Positions 53,814 through 63,994 are shown, counted from the first letter of the stretch. The stretch: 64,000 bases of DNA from Candidatus Poribacteria bacterium (GCA_003635185.1 PYJA01000032.1:32754-96753); one strand, 5' to 3'. A program made the numbers and translations. The notes: a model not told the origin generated them from the sequence alone.

Positions 53814-56800
53814 CTAATCTGAAGCAAGTAATTCCTTAACCGTTTGTTTCGCCGCTTCCATTGTCGGATACCGAATTTCCCTATACCCTCGAACAGATTC
53901 GGCGCATTCCAACGCCTGAACATGCTTAGCATAGTTCTCATCATTAGTCGGTGAAAATGTATCTATCACTTCTCGGATATACCAATCTCGGAATTCCTTC
54001 TCTTTAGCGTGCCACTGCGATAACCATTGCCTGAGAAACTTCATCCGTTTCATCAAGTGCAACACCCAATTTCGTGCATCAATATCGTGTTCAATTTCAA
54101 AACCCATCACGGTAAAATGCGGACGATTGAGATGAAGATAACGTATTTTATCACCGTTTTTCTCATCTATATTATAGCGGACTTTATCGCGAGCAAGTTT
54201 TTCTTTACTTGTCAATAGGTGTGAGACATATATTTCATCCTTAATCAACATTACTTTGTGTAAATACTTTATCGCAGCTTTTGTTGCACGGTAGTCCCCA
54301 GAATCTTTTTCGTGAACCTGCTCAATCTTTTCCGTGTATAACCGAGCGTAATCTATATTTTCAAACTGAATCAGATCATAGATATAAAGTGCAAGACTTC
54401 GATGTGTTGACTCATCTAACTGAACTTTCTTGACGATTTCCTCAACTAAACTGAGGTATGAATTCGCGAGACGTTTACCACGAAATTTTTCTGATAGAAT
54501 CTCTCTTTTTTCCGCTAATGTATCTGTGTATGTCTGCTTTGAAACATCGGATGTATGTTGCAGTAGAGTGCTATCAATATTTTCATTTTCTGCAAGGTAT
54601 CTGCCAATCTCAAACGCATTGAGATTCTGTTGTAAATCGGAACGTCTGACCATCTGCTTCAATGCAAGTTTCAAAGGTTCCAATGCAAGTGGCATCAAGC
54701 CGCGTTGGAATGCGACCCCTATTAGCATGATATTTGCGTACAGTTTTGTCCCGAATAATTGTTCTGAAATGTCAAACAGATTGAGCCCAGCATAAGTATA
54801 TGTATTTTTCTCAATAGTACCTTCTAAATCATCAGTCTCAAAACTATCTTTCCCGATGAGAGTCGTCATCGTTTCTGTTTTGGCGGTATTAACAACGGCG
54901 GCGGTCCGTGCAGATGATGCAACACGGAAAACTGAATCGGCAGTAATACCTCGAACCGTTTCTAAAATATCAAGTCCCAAGACAAGATCAGCCTTACCGT
55001 AAGGAATTATCGGTGAAATCTTATGACCATTATTCGTATAGGTGACGTGTGTATAAACGCCCCCATTCCGTATCGCTAAGCCTTTTCTATCACAGAAATG
55101 GACATCATAGCCTTGGAGATACCCTGCAACAACAAGTATTTTTGAGATTGTGCCAATGCCCATCCCACCTACACCTGCAGCGTAAACACTCCAAACTTTA
55201 TCAAAAGTTGGTGGTGGCGGTGGAGGTAGAGGATGCCCACCGTTTAATCCGAGTTGCGAAAGTAATTCAGATATACCTGATTCTTCCCACTGATTTGCCG
55301 AGTCGTCGTTCTTCTGCTTAGGTTTTTCAATTTGATGAACATGTTGTGTACGAGGAGGGCGTTTTCGTGTTATAACTATTTCTTCAAAGGAGGGACATGC
55401 CCATTTGATCCGCGCACAGGCACCATCGGTTACACAGTTAGAACGATCAATTGCGACTTTGTTTCCGTAATCAGTATCAATAATTTTTAGGGCAGGACAT
55501 CCTGTAGATTTTGTGCATTCTAAACAAAACTCACAGACTTCCGGTGTAATATTAATATGTTTTTCGACCTTTAAGAAACCGTCTTTCTCTTTTACTGCTT
55601 GTTGTTCACGTCGGAGTCGTCTGTGGAAAGTAATCGCGCATTCTTTGTCTGCAATGATAATTTTGACACCATCTCTCAAAATCGCTTTCTCAAGATATTT
55701 TTTATAGTTCAACCGATCTTCCGGATTCACGCGAACAATAGCAATCTCGGAATTTCCTGCCAATCCTTGTACAACTTTCTCAATATCTTGGGCAAAAGTT
55801 GGATTTCCGAGGATGTCTATTTCGCCAGCAGGTGTCGGTTGGTGTCCTGTCATGGCTGTTGTTTGATTATCTAATATAATATAGGCAATATCTTGGTTGT
55901 TCTTAATGGAGTCAGAGATTGCGGACATACCACCGTGAAAGAAGGTTGAGTCCCCCATAAAAACGATCTGCTTGTTGACAATGAAGGGATCAATACCTGC
56001 CCCTGCGCCACCGCCTAACGTCATTGCTGAGAGATTGTGCATCAAGCGCGGAAACGGTTCGTATTTTAGCATTGAATAGCACCCGATATCTCCATGAAAA
56101 ACAAGATCAACAGGTGGGGAATCGTGATGCTTTTGCATATACGCGGCATCTGTAAATTGATTTGTAATTTCAAGAAGAACGCTGGAGGAATCTCGGTGTG
56201 GACATCCGGGGCAGAAAGTTGGGGTGCGTGCTGGAATATCAGTCTTGATATTAGCAACCTCATGCTGCAGCAGTGCTTCCTTTTCAAAAAGTTCTACATC
56301 AACAGGGACGCTTTTGGTATATTGAGCACTTTTCCCGTTGTTTGAAAAAAGTGGCATTAAACGTTGGATCAGAATAGAAGTGTCCAACCCCGCTTCTATT
56401 GGAATGCCGAGCAATTCTTCAGGAAACTGTTTGCCCCACACTTTGATATATTTATTCAGATTGCCTTCCTGATACTTCTGCGTTAGAAACGCCTTGATTT
56501 CGTTTTCAAGGAGCGGACGTTTCTCTTCAATGACAAACAGTTCATCTACTTCTTGCGCAAACTCATAAAGGATATCTTCGTCAAGCGGGTGTGTCAAACC
56601 GAGTTTGAGGATAGGGACCGAACCGCTGAGGTTTAGTTCCGTTAAGGCATGTTCCAGATAAACATAACTGAAACCAGATGTCACGAATCCGATTCTACAT
56701 GCTGAATTTCCATTACTACTTGTCCGATAGAGAATTTCGTTGAGCCCTAACCGCTTTGCTGTTTCAAGCGCGGCGGGGAATCGCTTACGGAGGGTTTCAA

Positions 56801-57470
56801 TCTCAATGCGAGCCGTATCAGGCGGCAAAACCACACGATCATCTATAGAAATCAACTCCGTATTCAATTCTGTTTGTGCAATCTGGCTGATAGTTGGCTC
56901 GCAATTTGGTAATAACTCAACAATTCCACCACCATCTGCCTGATTCTGCGTTGTTAAATAGCAGGTATAGAGGTTTGCTGCGGCAGAGATTTCAAACGCA
57001 TGATCAATCCAATTTTTCATCTCTTGCCAAGTGGATGGTTCTATGAGCGGTAAATATAGGTGTCGTGCTAAAACACGAGAATCAGCGGGAACTTGTGTGC
57101 TATAGGACCACGTATCATCACCCACAACAACGACAGCACCACCGGTTGTACCTGCCATATTACTAATGGCAAGCGCATCAGACGCAACATGCAACCCAAC
57201 GCTCTTCATAAATGCGATTGCGCGCATGTCTGCCATTTGCGAGCCGTTCAATCGCGCAATGCTTAACGCCTCATTATTGGCTATTTGTGCTACGATTCCA
57301 TTTGATTTGAGGAGATCCGCATTGCGTTCAAGGACATCAAACACCTCAGCAAGCGGTGAACCGGGATACCCTGTCATCAGGCTAACACCGCTTTCTAATG
57401 AACCTTTGACGAGCAACTCACAGCCAGTATAGACGTTTGTGCCGTTTGATTGTGTAAACCTTTCATCCAT
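53814..57470 (-). CDS. Indolepyruvate ferredoxin oxidoreductase, fused alpha-beta chain
   Basis: 1218 residues, single chain combining subunits. N-terminal pyrimidine-binding domain (TGYPGSPLAEVFD), TPP-binding domain with CPGCPHRDSS at about 420 and GDIGCYSML, an Fe-S segment (CEFCLECTKSTGC, then CVTDGACARIKWAC) at about 650, then the gamma (IorB-like) domain from about 757 (YAAGVGGMGIGTISKIL) and a long helical C-terminus. Oxidises indolepyruvate or other aryl 2-keto acids to acyl-CoA with reduced ferredoxin. AAAGGAAAA lies before ATG 57470. Stands alone. Confidence 0.88.
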   Translation of the reverse strand: MDERFTQSNGTNVYTGCELLVKGSLESGVSLMTGYPGSPLAEVFDVLERNADLLKSNGIVAQIANNEALSIARLNGSQMADMRAIAFMKSVGLHVASDALAISNMAGTTGGAVVVVGDDTWSYSTQVPADSRVLARHLYLPLIEPSTWQEMKNWIDHAFEISAAANLYTCYLTTQNQADGGGIVELLPNCEPTISQIAQTELNTELISIDDRVVLPPDTARIEIETLRKRFPAALETAKRLGLNEILYRTSSNGNSACRIGFVTSGFSYVYLEHALTELNLSGSVPILKLGLTHPLDEDILYEFAQEVDELFVIEEKRPLLENEIKAFLTQKYQEGNLNKYIKVWGKQFPEELLGIPIEAGLDTSILIQRLMPLFSNNGKSAQYTKSVPVDVELFEKEALLQHEVANIKTDIPARTPTFCPGCPHRDSSSVLLEITNQFTDAAYMQKHHDSPPVDLVFHGDIGCYSMLKYEPFPRLMHNLSAMTLGGGAGAGIDPFIVNKQIVFMGDSTFFHGGMSAISDSIKNNQDIAYIILDNQTTAMTGHQPTPAGEIDILGNPTFAQDIEKVVQGLAGNSEIAIVRVNPEDRLNYKKYLEKAILRDGVKIIIADKECAITFHRRLRREQQAVKEKDGFLKVEKHINITPEVCEFCLECTKSTGCPALKIIDTDYGNKVAIDRSNCVTDGACARIKWACPSFEEIVITRKRPPRTQHVHQIEKPKQKNDDSANQWEESGISELLSQLGLNGGHPLPPPPPPTFDKVWSVYAAGVGGMGIGTISKILVVAGYLQGYDVHFCDRKGLAIRNGGVYTHVTYTNNGHKISPIIPYGKADLVLGLDILETVRGITADSVFRVASSARTAAVVNTAKTETMTTLIGKDSFETDDLEGTIEKNTYTYAGLNLFDISEQLFGTKLYANIMLIGVAFQRGLMPLALEPLKLALKQMVRRSDLQQNLNAFEIGRYLAENENIDSTLLQHTSDVSKQTYTDTLAEKREILSEKFRGKRLANSYLSLVEEIVKKVQLDESTHRSLALYIYDLIQFENIDYARLYTEKIEQVHEKDSGDYRATKAAIKYLHKVMLIKDEIYVSHLLTSKEKLARDKVRYNIDEKNGDKIRYLHLNRPHFTVMGFEIEHDIDARNWVLHLMKRMKFLRQWLSQWHAKEKEFRDWYIREVIDTFSPTNDENYAKHVQALECAESVRGYREIRYPTMEAAKQTVKELLASD

Positions 57471-57544
57471 AGTTTAAATTTTCCTTTAGGTGAATGGATT
57501 TAGATGTATACATAGATACCAATATGAAGGTCAGCGGAAATTAA

Positions 57545-58279
57545 CTAAACAAAAGATTCAAACAAAGCTCTAAATTTGTTTACGCAAATTGCCACATTTT
57601 CTATAGGAAGTTCCTTGAAGTATTCTGGTTTATGTATCTCTCTATTAGATTTTCTATCCCCATTAAGAAGGGTTATGATCTCCAAACTTACCGTTGGTGT
57701 ATGAGACAGTAACGTATGTGTTGATGTGCTGCCCAATTGTTTTTGTTTACTGACTTCTCCATAATCTCCGCCTAAGCTGTTTTCGAGTTGAAACACACAA
57801 AAAAGTAGCTTTGGGTAGAGCAGCTTCACGATTAACTCAAAATCTTTCAAGGTTCTTTTCAGCATAGCATTTTCTATGTAAGACTTGCATTCTATACCTA
57901 AAATTAACTTTTTGTCTATCTCAACAGCTCTATCAAGTTCAATTTTATAGATATATTTTCCTTTATTCTCTTCAATGTGATCTCTGATGTATTCGGGTAT
58001 TAAATTCTTAACATAATCCTCATTAATTTCAATCTGCCTTGTTTGTTTCCTTATATCAAATCGGTTAGCCTCACCACCTATTTCATGCCACGCTAATTGA
58101 GATATAGCGTCAACAATATCCTCAACAAGTGCACCTTTTGCCCCGCGAATTTGCCCTGCAGTCATACCGTACATTGAATGTATACTATCCGTATACAAAT
58201 CTGTAATTGACTGATAATCAGTATAAGTAAACGATTCGTAATCGGCAGCTGATTCGAAAAGTTTCATTTGGTTGTACAT
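57545..58279 (-). CDS. Putative Type II restriction endonuclease
   Basis: 244 residues. It follows the methyltransferase gene by 36 bases on the same strand, the main reason for the call. A central KIELDRAVEIDKKLILGIECKSYI has the ExK-type nuclease pattern (Asp, Glu-x-Lys) of PD-(D/E)XK enzymes. No named restriction enzyme is recognised. Cutting site not deducible. It has two possible starts (ATG 58279 and 58267). Without the methylase context it would be called hypothetical. Confidence 0.6.
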   Translation of the reverse strand: MYNQMKLFESAADYESFTYTDYQSITDLYTDSIHSMYGMTAGQIRGAKGALVEDIVDAISQLAWHEIGGEANRFDIRKQTRQIEINEDYVKNLIPEYIRDHIEENKGKYIYKIELDRAVEIDKKLILGIECKSYIENAMLKRTLKDFELIVKLLYPKLLFCVFQLENSLGGDYGEVSKQKQLGSTSTHTLLSHTPTVSLEIITLLNGDRKSNREIHKPEYFKELPIENVAICVNKFRALFESFV

Positions 58280-58315
58280 CTACACACAAGCCTTATAGGT
58301 GTAGGTATATTCCTC

Positions 58316-59185
58316 TCATTTCATTAAGATTTGCAATCTATCCTCTGCAGTTTGGCAGTATTCAGGTGAAATGTCTATACCTAAGTAATGACGCTGATTC
58401 ATGGCAGCTGAGAGACATGTTGTTCCTACCCCCGCAAAAGGATCAAGAATAATATCTCCTTTGAAACTGAACAACTTCAGAACCCGATCTGCTAATTCCT
58501 CAGGAAACATCGCAGGATGATCAAATTTGTGCATATTGCGTTCTGGTGCGATTGTCCATTTACCATATACCCAGTTCTTAAAAGATTCTGCGTCAATATC
58601 AGCATTCTTCGGGTCACCAGATTTTTTTAATGAACCTTTGCAAAAGATTTCTAAAAACTCCCACGTATATTTGAGATAAGGGCTTGATGGACTTTTCCAA
58701 CTCCCCCAAGCAGTATACTTACAATTGTAGTGATTTTTTTCCCATAAAATTTCACCTTTCCAGATGAGTTTCTTACGCATAAAATATTGAGAAATAAGAT
58801 GATGCGTTGGGATATAGTCTGAAAACAACGGTTGAACGTTAACGATAATGCGGCCCCCATATTTCAGCACTCTGACACATTCATCAAAGATACCAAACAA
58901 CACTTTGAAGTAAGAATCCCACGCAAAAGCATCTTCGGTATCCTCGTAATCCAGCCCAAAGTTATACGGTGGCGAAGTGAAAATGAGATCAATGCAATTG
59001 TCCGGTAGCTGCTTCAGAACGACTTGTGAGTCACCACAGATAATTTTATTGGTAAACTCAGCAGGAAGTGGGTTACTATTCCTACTAAAACCGTGGCCGT
59101 TCGCATAATAATGCTTCCCGCGTGCTGCTTCTTTTTCTTTTCGATTTTTAACTTTCCGTTCTTTGGTAAGGTCTATCTTTTTCAT
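58316..59185 (-). CDS. Type II DNA methyltransferase (beta-class)
   Basis: 289 residues. Motif IV TSPPYNFGL at residue about 90 comes before motif I DPFAGVGTTCLSAA, the beta-class order. SPPY suggests N4-cytosine, although N6-adenine cannot be ruled out. The N-terminus is Lys-rich (KKIDLTKERKVKNRKEKE). It pairs with the restriction enzyme downstream to form a Type II system between the ferredoxin oxidoreductase and recN genes. Confidence 0.88.
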   Translation of the reverse strand: MKKIDLTKERKVKNRKEKEAARGKHYYANGHGFSRNSNPLPAEFTNKIICGDSQVVLKQLPDNCIDLIFTSPPYNFGLDYEDTEDAFAWDSYFKVLFGIFDECVRVLKYGGRIIVNVQPLFSDYIPTHHLISQYFMRKKLIWKGEILWEKNHYNCKYTAWGSWKSPSSPYLKYTWEFLEIFCKGSLKKSGDPKNADIDAESFKNWVYGKWTIAPERNMHKFDHPAMFPEELADRVLKLFSFKGDIILDPFAGVGTTCLSAAMNQRHYLGIDISPEYCQTAEDRLQILMK

Positions 59186-59204
59186 ATTTGTGCTTTTGTT
59201 TGGC

Positions 59205-59229
59205 AGAATGCGCGTTCAGCATTCTGCAT
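59205..59229. terminator. Stem-loop downstream of recN
   Basis: Perfect 9-base stem GCAGAATGC (59205-59213) and GCATTCTGC (59221-59229), 7-base loop, 3 bases after the recN stop and 20 before the methyltransferase start. No U-run follows. Confidence 0.5.
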
Positions 59230-59231
59230 GA

Positions 59232-60932
59232 TTATCCATTCAATAGTTCACGCGCATGGGCGAGCCCGACTTCTGTCTCTTTTCCACCGTGCATACGTGC
59301 AATTTCTGTGACTCGTTCAGCCTCTGTCAGCGGTTTAGCATTAATCAGTGTTCGTTCACCTATCACCTCTTTTTCAACCAAAAAATGCCTATCAGCGAAA
59401 CGGGCAATCTGTGGTAAATGTGTAATGCAGATAACTTGGGCAGACTGAGAAAGCTCCTTTAATTTCATACCAACGACATCAGCGATTTTGCCACCGATGC
59501 CACTATCAATCTCATCAAAAAGCACGGTCGGGATGTTATCAACTTGGACCAACACTGTTTTTAGTGCCAGCATCACACGCGATATTTCACCACCCGAAGC
59601 GATTCTTGCCAAAGGACGTAACTCAGAACCGACGTTAGGCGCAATTAAGAACTCAACTTTATCCATACCGTGCTCACGGAACGCATACCGTTTCCCATCA
59701 ATCAGGAGTAAACCGTTATCATCTTGAAGTGGCTCAACATAAGTCTGAAATTCCGCTTTCTCCATGCCTAACTCTTGGAGTTCCTTTTCAACTAACGCTG
59801 AGAGCTTTTCAGCAACTTTTTTGCGTTTTTCGGACAACGCGATACACAATGCTTGTGCCTCCAGTTTTATTTCACGAATTTGGTCTTTGAGTGAATCAAT
59901 CTTTTCAGAACCGAGTTCTAAATCCTCTAACTTACGTTCTGCCTCAGCATGGTAATTTATCATCTCTGAAATCGTGTTGCCATATCGCCGCTTGAATTTA
60001 GAAATAAGTTCCAGCCGGTCAGTTACTTCGGCAAGACGCATCGGATTAAACTCCACTGTGTCTGTATATTGACGAATTTGTAAAGCGATATCCTCAAGCT
60101 CATATAACGATGAATCTATCCGTTCACTCAGTTCAGAAAGACTTGCATCAATTTCAGATAATTTCGTCAAAGTTTTTGCGGAATCTCTTAGATTCTGTAA
60201 CATTGAACCGCTACTGGCAGAGCTTGTGCCTCCAAAATCACCTTGTCCATCAAGTTGTTCATACACTAAGTTTGCGGATTCATATAATTGTTCTGCGTTG
60301 TTTAGGACTTGTATCTCAGCGGTCAGTTCTTCCTCTTCACCTTCTTGGAGATTCGCTGAGGCAAGTTCCTTCACCTCAAATTCAAGTAGTTCCTTTTCGC
60401 GTTCAGATGTCCGCAATGTATGTAACAGTGAATCCATCTCCCGTTGTAAATCAAGCAGATAGTGATATTTTTCGCTAACATGTTGCCGTTCTGTGTCAGT
60501 TTCCCCGAAGTCGTCTAATAGTTCGAGATGCATTTCAGTTCTAAACAACGATTGATGTTCGTGTTGTCCATGAATATCAACCAATAAAGTCCCGATTTCT
60601 TCTAACTGCTTTAAATTTGCCAACTCCCTATTGATACGACATCTACTTCTACCATTTGCGCTTATCTGTCTTGAAAGAACTAAGGTATCACCCGATTCCG
60701 TGTCTATGGGCAGCGGTGATGATGGAACAACACTGACTTCTACTGCTGCAAAATCAGTGCCTTCCCGCACAATATCAGCAGAAGTTCGTTCACCTAAAAC
60801 CAAGCCAATTGATTTCAGGATAACAGATTTCCCTGCTCCCGTCTCACCAGTGAAGATGTTCAATCCGGGTGAGAGTTCCAGTTCAAGCTCGTCTATTAGG
60901 GCAATGTTGCGGATAGAGATCGTTTCTATCAC
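59232..60932 (-). CDS. recN: DNA repair protein RecN
   Basis: 566 residues, an SMC-like ATPase. N-terminal Walker A TGETGAGKSVILKS, long coiled-coil arms with Glu/Leu-rich heptads (EREKELLEFEVKEL), C-terminal IASGGEISRVMLALK signature and VLFDEIDSGIGG Walker B. Acts in double-strand break repair. Start at 60932, 27 bases after the nadK stop, so probably in one operon with nadK and the DUF368 gene. Confidence 0.95.
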   Translation of the reverse strand: MIETISIRNIALIDELELELSPGLNIFTGETGAGKSVILKSIGLVLGERTSADIVREGTDFAAVEVSVVPSSPLPIDTESGDTLVLSRQISANGRSRCRINRELANLKQLEEIGTLLVDIHGQHEHQSLFRTEMHLELLDDFGETDTERQHVSEKYHYLLDLQREMDSLLHTLRTSEREKELLEFEVKELASANLQEGEEEELTAEIQVLNNAEQLYESANLVYEQLDGQGDFGGTSSASSGSMLQNLRDSAKTLTKLSEIDASLSELSERIDSSLYELEDIALQIRQYTDTVEFNPMRLAEVTDRLELISKFKRRYGNTISEMINYHAEAERKLEDLELGSEKIDSLKDQIREIKLEAQALCIALSEKRKKVAEKLSALVEKELQELGMEKAEFQTYVEPLQDDNGLLLIDGKRYAFREHGMDKVEFLIAPNVGSELRPLARIASGGEISRVMLALKTVLVQVDNIPTVLFDEIDSGIGGKIADVVGMKLKELSQSAQVICITHLPQIARFADRHFLVEKEVIGERTLINAKPLTEAERVTEIARMHGGKETEVGLAHARELLNG

Positions 60933-60959
60933 GGTATTTCCTTTAAAACCGAATATCTC

Positions 60960-61823
60960 TTATTTGATTCTTTCACCTAACATCAACTTTTCGCGTAATG
61001 CTTTGTAGTAACTATGACTTCGAGATCGGATAAGTTGAATTGTCCGTTTTGCCTTCCGTACTTTTATCTCTGCTTCTCTTGCAAGGGTGTGCGTTTCGCG
61101 TTGTCCGTCAATAAATAGATCCAGATGTTCATAAGTGGAATGCATCTCCACTTTTATCTCCGCGTCCCCGTGTGCAATAAAGGGACGCACTGTAAGACTG
61201 TGCGGTGCAATCGGTGTTAGCAAAATCGCTTCCAATTGGGGTGCTACAATCGTTCCACCACACGCGAGCGAATACCCCGTTGAACCACTCGGTGTCGCAA
61301 TTATCAACCCATCGGCGTTATACGGAATAAACAGTTCACCATCAATATAAGCGTTCAGCTCAATTAACCGTGTATAGTGCCGAATGACAACATCGTTCAG
61401 CGCGAACGCATGGAACGGTTGCGGCCTCTGACTATTCACGACAACTTCTAACATCATTCGATGTTCTATCCGATAATCACCCTGTAACGTTGCTTTTAAG
61501 GTCGGTTTAAGCTCATCAAGAGACGCATCTGTCAAAAACCCAAGGTGCCCGATATTGATTGCAAGGATAGGCACATTTTCAATTTGTGGTGTATGCGCTG
61601 CACTGAGAAGCGTCCCATCACCACCAAGCACAAGAACCAAATCCGCCTCTTGGACCATCTCCTCAGTTGTCCTTCCTGTGAGCGGCAGTCCGAGTGCCTT
61701 TGCTTGTTCTTCAGGAATCAGCGGAACTATACCTGCTTTCTTGAGTAGCTCCGAGACATCCGCCACAACTTGTGAGGCATTTTCCTTAGTGGTGTTGACA
61801 AAAAAACCGACCTTTTTCGTCAT
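60960..61823 (-). CDS. nadK: NAD kinase
   Basis: 287 residues from ATG 61823, with AAGGAGA upstream and a 4-base overlap with the DUF368 stop; the longer frame to 61886 is rejected. GGDGTLLSAA (Gly-Gly-Asp motif), GTDAS-like GHLGFLTDASLDE, NDVVIRH and TPSGSTGYSLACGG (Asp/Asn/Ser) are all present. Phosphorylates NAD to NADP. RecN and NadK genes are often neighbours. Confidence 0.95.
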   Translation of the reverse strand: MTKKVGFFVNTTKENASQVVADVSELLKKAGIVPLIPEEQAKALGLPLTGRTTEEMVQEADLVLVLGGDGTLLSAAHTPQIENVPILAINIGHLGFLTDASLDELKPTLKATLQGDYRIEHRMMLEVVVNSQRPQPFHAFALNDVVIRHYTRLIELNAYIDGELFIPYNADGLIIATPSGSTGYSLACGGTIVAPQLEAILLTPIAPHSLTVRPFIAHGDAEIKVEMHSTYEHLDLFIDGQRETHTLAREAEIKVRKAKRTIQLIRSRSHSYYKALREKLMLGERIK

Positions 61824-62818
61824 CCCGTCTCCTTCTCTAATCGGGAAAACCCTAAGATTACCCCACAACCTACCAGAAAAACACAAACAGTGATGATCAA
61901 ATTCATATCTAATTGTGGAAGCAAGTGTGCAGTATCATAGTGTTTTTCACCAACTGTCACTGAATCACGAAACGGCCACAAACCGTATAATGACCCTACC
62001 ATCAACCCCATTAAAAAAGCGATTGTTAGATTGCGAAAGCGTGCAAGCAAAAAGTTCAATAACCTTGTAAATGCTAATAAACCGAACAGACATCCGAGTG
62101 CAAAAATAGCGAGTATCAATCCATTATTTAGAATTAGAGGACTTACTTCCCCTTTAAACAGTGTTGGAACATCCTCCATGAAGTTCTTAATCGCTGTTAC
62201 AAGCGGAAAATAGACACCGAATGCAAGCAATAGAAACGAACCACTGACACCAGGAAGAATCATTGCTGAAATTGCCAACGCGCCACACCCAAAAAATACC
62301 GCCAGCGTCCCAATTGATACTTCTAACCCTCCACCTGACTCCGATGTTGAACCGGCAGCAGACTTTTTGAGTTCTTCAGCAAAAACAAGCAACGCAACAG
62401 CTACAAGTAAGACTAACAACTCCCGCCAACTGAACCCTTTTAGCATCCGTGCTGGTATCAAAATAGATGTCAAGACCAAGCCAAAAAAGAAGCCATAAGT
62501 CGCATCGTGGTGAAAGTTTAAAAGATAAACTATCAGATTAGACAAGACCAAGACTGCTGCAACAGCACCGATCCCTAATATCATTAGGAAATTAAAATCA
62601 ATACGGCGTAGTTCATCTCGAAAATCGGAAAATGCCTTTTTTCTAAAGGTAAAAACACCGAGCAACCGCTTAACAGTAGAAGTTCCTATGTTGCGTAATG
62701 CTGTGATTAAACGTTCATAAATACCTAAAACAAGAGCAAGCGTGCCTCCACTCATCCCCGGAATAATGTTGGCGATGCCTATCAGAAAGCCGTTAATAAA
62801 TAGACGGAGTGCATTCAT
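61820..62818 (-). CDS. DUF368 undecaprenyl-phosphate translocase-like membrane protein
   Basis: 332 residues with about eight to ten hydrophobic helices. N-terminal GIANIIPGMSGGTLALVLGIYE is the family hallmark, and the duplicate MILPGVSGSFLLLAFGVY near the middle shows the internal repeat. DUF368 (PopT) and DedA proteins have been shown to move undecaprenyl phosphate back across the membrane for wall and polysaccharide synthesis. Ends with the stop overlapping nadK by 4 bases. First gene of a probable operon with nadK and recN. Confidence 0.88.
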   Translation of the reverse strand: MNALRLFINGFLIGIANIIPGMSGGTLALVLGIYERLITALRNIGTSTVKRLLGVFTFRKKAFSDFRDELRRIDFNFLMILGIGAVAAVLVLSNLIVYLLNFHHDATYGFFFGLVLTSILIPARMLKGFSWRELLVLLVAVALLVFAEELKKSAAGSTSESGGGLEVSIGTLAVFFGCGALAISAMILPGVSGSFLLLAFGVYFPLVTAIKNFMEDVPTLFKGEVSPLILNNGLILAIFALGCLFGLLAFTRLLNFLLARFRNLTIAFLMGLMVGSLYGLWPFRDSVTVGEKHYDTAHLLPQLDMNLIITVCVFLVGCGVILGFSRLEKETG

Positions 62819-62895
62819 ATTTTGCTGTGTTGAGAGCAGTCATTTCTAAATGTAATAGCTTCTGTCTCAGTCCAATTCTCCGTTCAGTAAGCTGC

Positions 62896-62924
62896 AAAAT
62901 AGTAATCCTATTGAATACTGTCAA
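62896..62924 (-). promoter_or_regulatory. Promoter of the DUF368-nadK-recN operon
   Basis: Minus strand TTGACA (62924-62919), 17-base spacer, TATTTT (62901-62896), about 78 bases before the DUF368 start. Confidence 0.55.
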
Positions 62925-62974
62925 GAATTATACTACAAAAACCTAAACTATGTCAACCGTTTATATAAAAGCAG

Positions 62975-63503
62975 CAGGGTTATTTAGTTTTTGGTTTATC
63001 GGGCAAATTTTTTACACATGCTATATACCCAGGCCGGTAGGTGCGGTTAGGAAACCACACCATAGCCGTCAATTTAAGAAAATATTATACCATTTCTCAT
63101 ATATAATGTTCTCTTTGTAGCATAAACTGCCAGTTTGTGCTACATTCTGCTTCATTTCTAACAAACGGTAATGGAATAAAAATTAATAGAAATGGTCCTA
63201 CTTGTTCTAAAAACTCTTCTGAATAGGCCTGACGATTGGGACTGTCCCACATTTCAGTCCCGTAGGGACGATATGTGTCCCCCAACGCCATATTTTGGAC
63301 ATATCGTCCCTACGGGACTAAAGACATATGGACATCTCATAACTATAAACATAGCGTCCCTACGGGACTGAAGAAGGTTCCCATGTTTAGAAAATCCTAA
63401 AATTGACGCTTATGGTGCGGTTAGGAAACCACACCTACCGGCCTGGGGTCCTAACTTTGAGTCCAACTCAATAACGGAAAATTCTTAAAACTAAATAACC
63501 CTG
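62975..63503. mobile_element. Family F inverted-repeat element with nested repeats
   Basis: Ends CAGGGTTATTTAGTTTTT (62975-62992) and AAAACTAAATAACCCTG (63487-63503). Between them: family A (63028-63062), family E (63115-63146), a cluster of three family B copies (63251-63374) and a second family A copy (63413-63448) with inverted flanks (CCGTCAATTT and AAATTGACG). No coding sequence. Confidence 0.65.
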
Positions 63504-63512
63504 CTTTACACA

Positions 63513-63705
63513 CAGGGTTATTTAGTTTTAAGAATTATCAATTGATGAGTGTTACTGAGAGTTTATTTCGTAGGTCGGGTAGAGCGCAAACGAAACCCGA
63601 CACGTTTATATCCTGTCGGGTTTCGCTTGCGCTCTACCCGACCTACAGATAGTTTATAGAAATGTGAAAAAATATAGGAGAAAAACCGAAAACTAAATAA
63701 CCCTG
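63513..63705. mobile_element. Family F inverted-repeat element, compact copy
   Basis: 193 bases, ends CAGGGTTATTTAGTTTT (63513-63529) and AAAACTAAATAACCCTG (63689-63705), 17-base perfect. Contains a 33-base-arm hairpin (63570-63602 with 63614-63646, one mismatch) reading GTAGGTCGGGTAGAGCGC. Only 9 bases separate it from the previous element. Confidence 0.75.
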
Positions 63706-63723
63706 GTTTACACACCCTTTTGG

Positions 63724-63752
63724 TTGACTCTTTTTGCCAAATATGCTATTCT
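63724..63752 (+). promoter_or_regulatory. Promoter upstream of the terminal small ORF
   Basis: TTGACT (63724-63729), 17-base spacer, TATTCT (63747-63752); just right of the family F element. Confidence 0.5.
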
Positions 63753-63865
63753 TAGTTCAATTAGTTGTAATGCTGAATGGCTTAGAAGTAGTTATCAGTT
63801 TTATACTGTGATTTAGTTAATAACCTCAATAACCGATTGAAGTATGTCAACACATAAAGAAAAAA

Positions 63866-63994
63866 ATGCTGAAATCTAAAACTTTTATTGCAACAACAAT
63901 ATTCTTTTCTCTATTTTTAATTGGTTTTCTAATAATCGATTTTATCAACGGAAGTGATGCCGTGCTTAACTTTGTCCGATGGCACTTATGGTAG
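63866..63994 (+). CDS. Small membrane peptide, hypothetical
   Basis: A 42-residue frame from ATG 63866 to TAG 63992-63994 with a hydrophobic stretch (FIATTIFFSLFLIGFLIID) flanked by Lys residues at the N-terminus and Arg/His at the C-terminus. AAAGAAAAAA before the ATG is a poor ribosome binding site. It lies downstream of a good promoter. No homology recognised; may be a leader or a lone small protein. Confidence 0.35.
   Translation: MLKSKTFIATTIFFSLFLIGFLIIDFINGSDAVLNFVRWHLW

Noticed and set aside
57545-58279. Naming the Type II enzyme as a specific known restriction enzyme
   Set aside because: Only its position after a methyltransferase and an ExK pattern support it; no recognised specificity.
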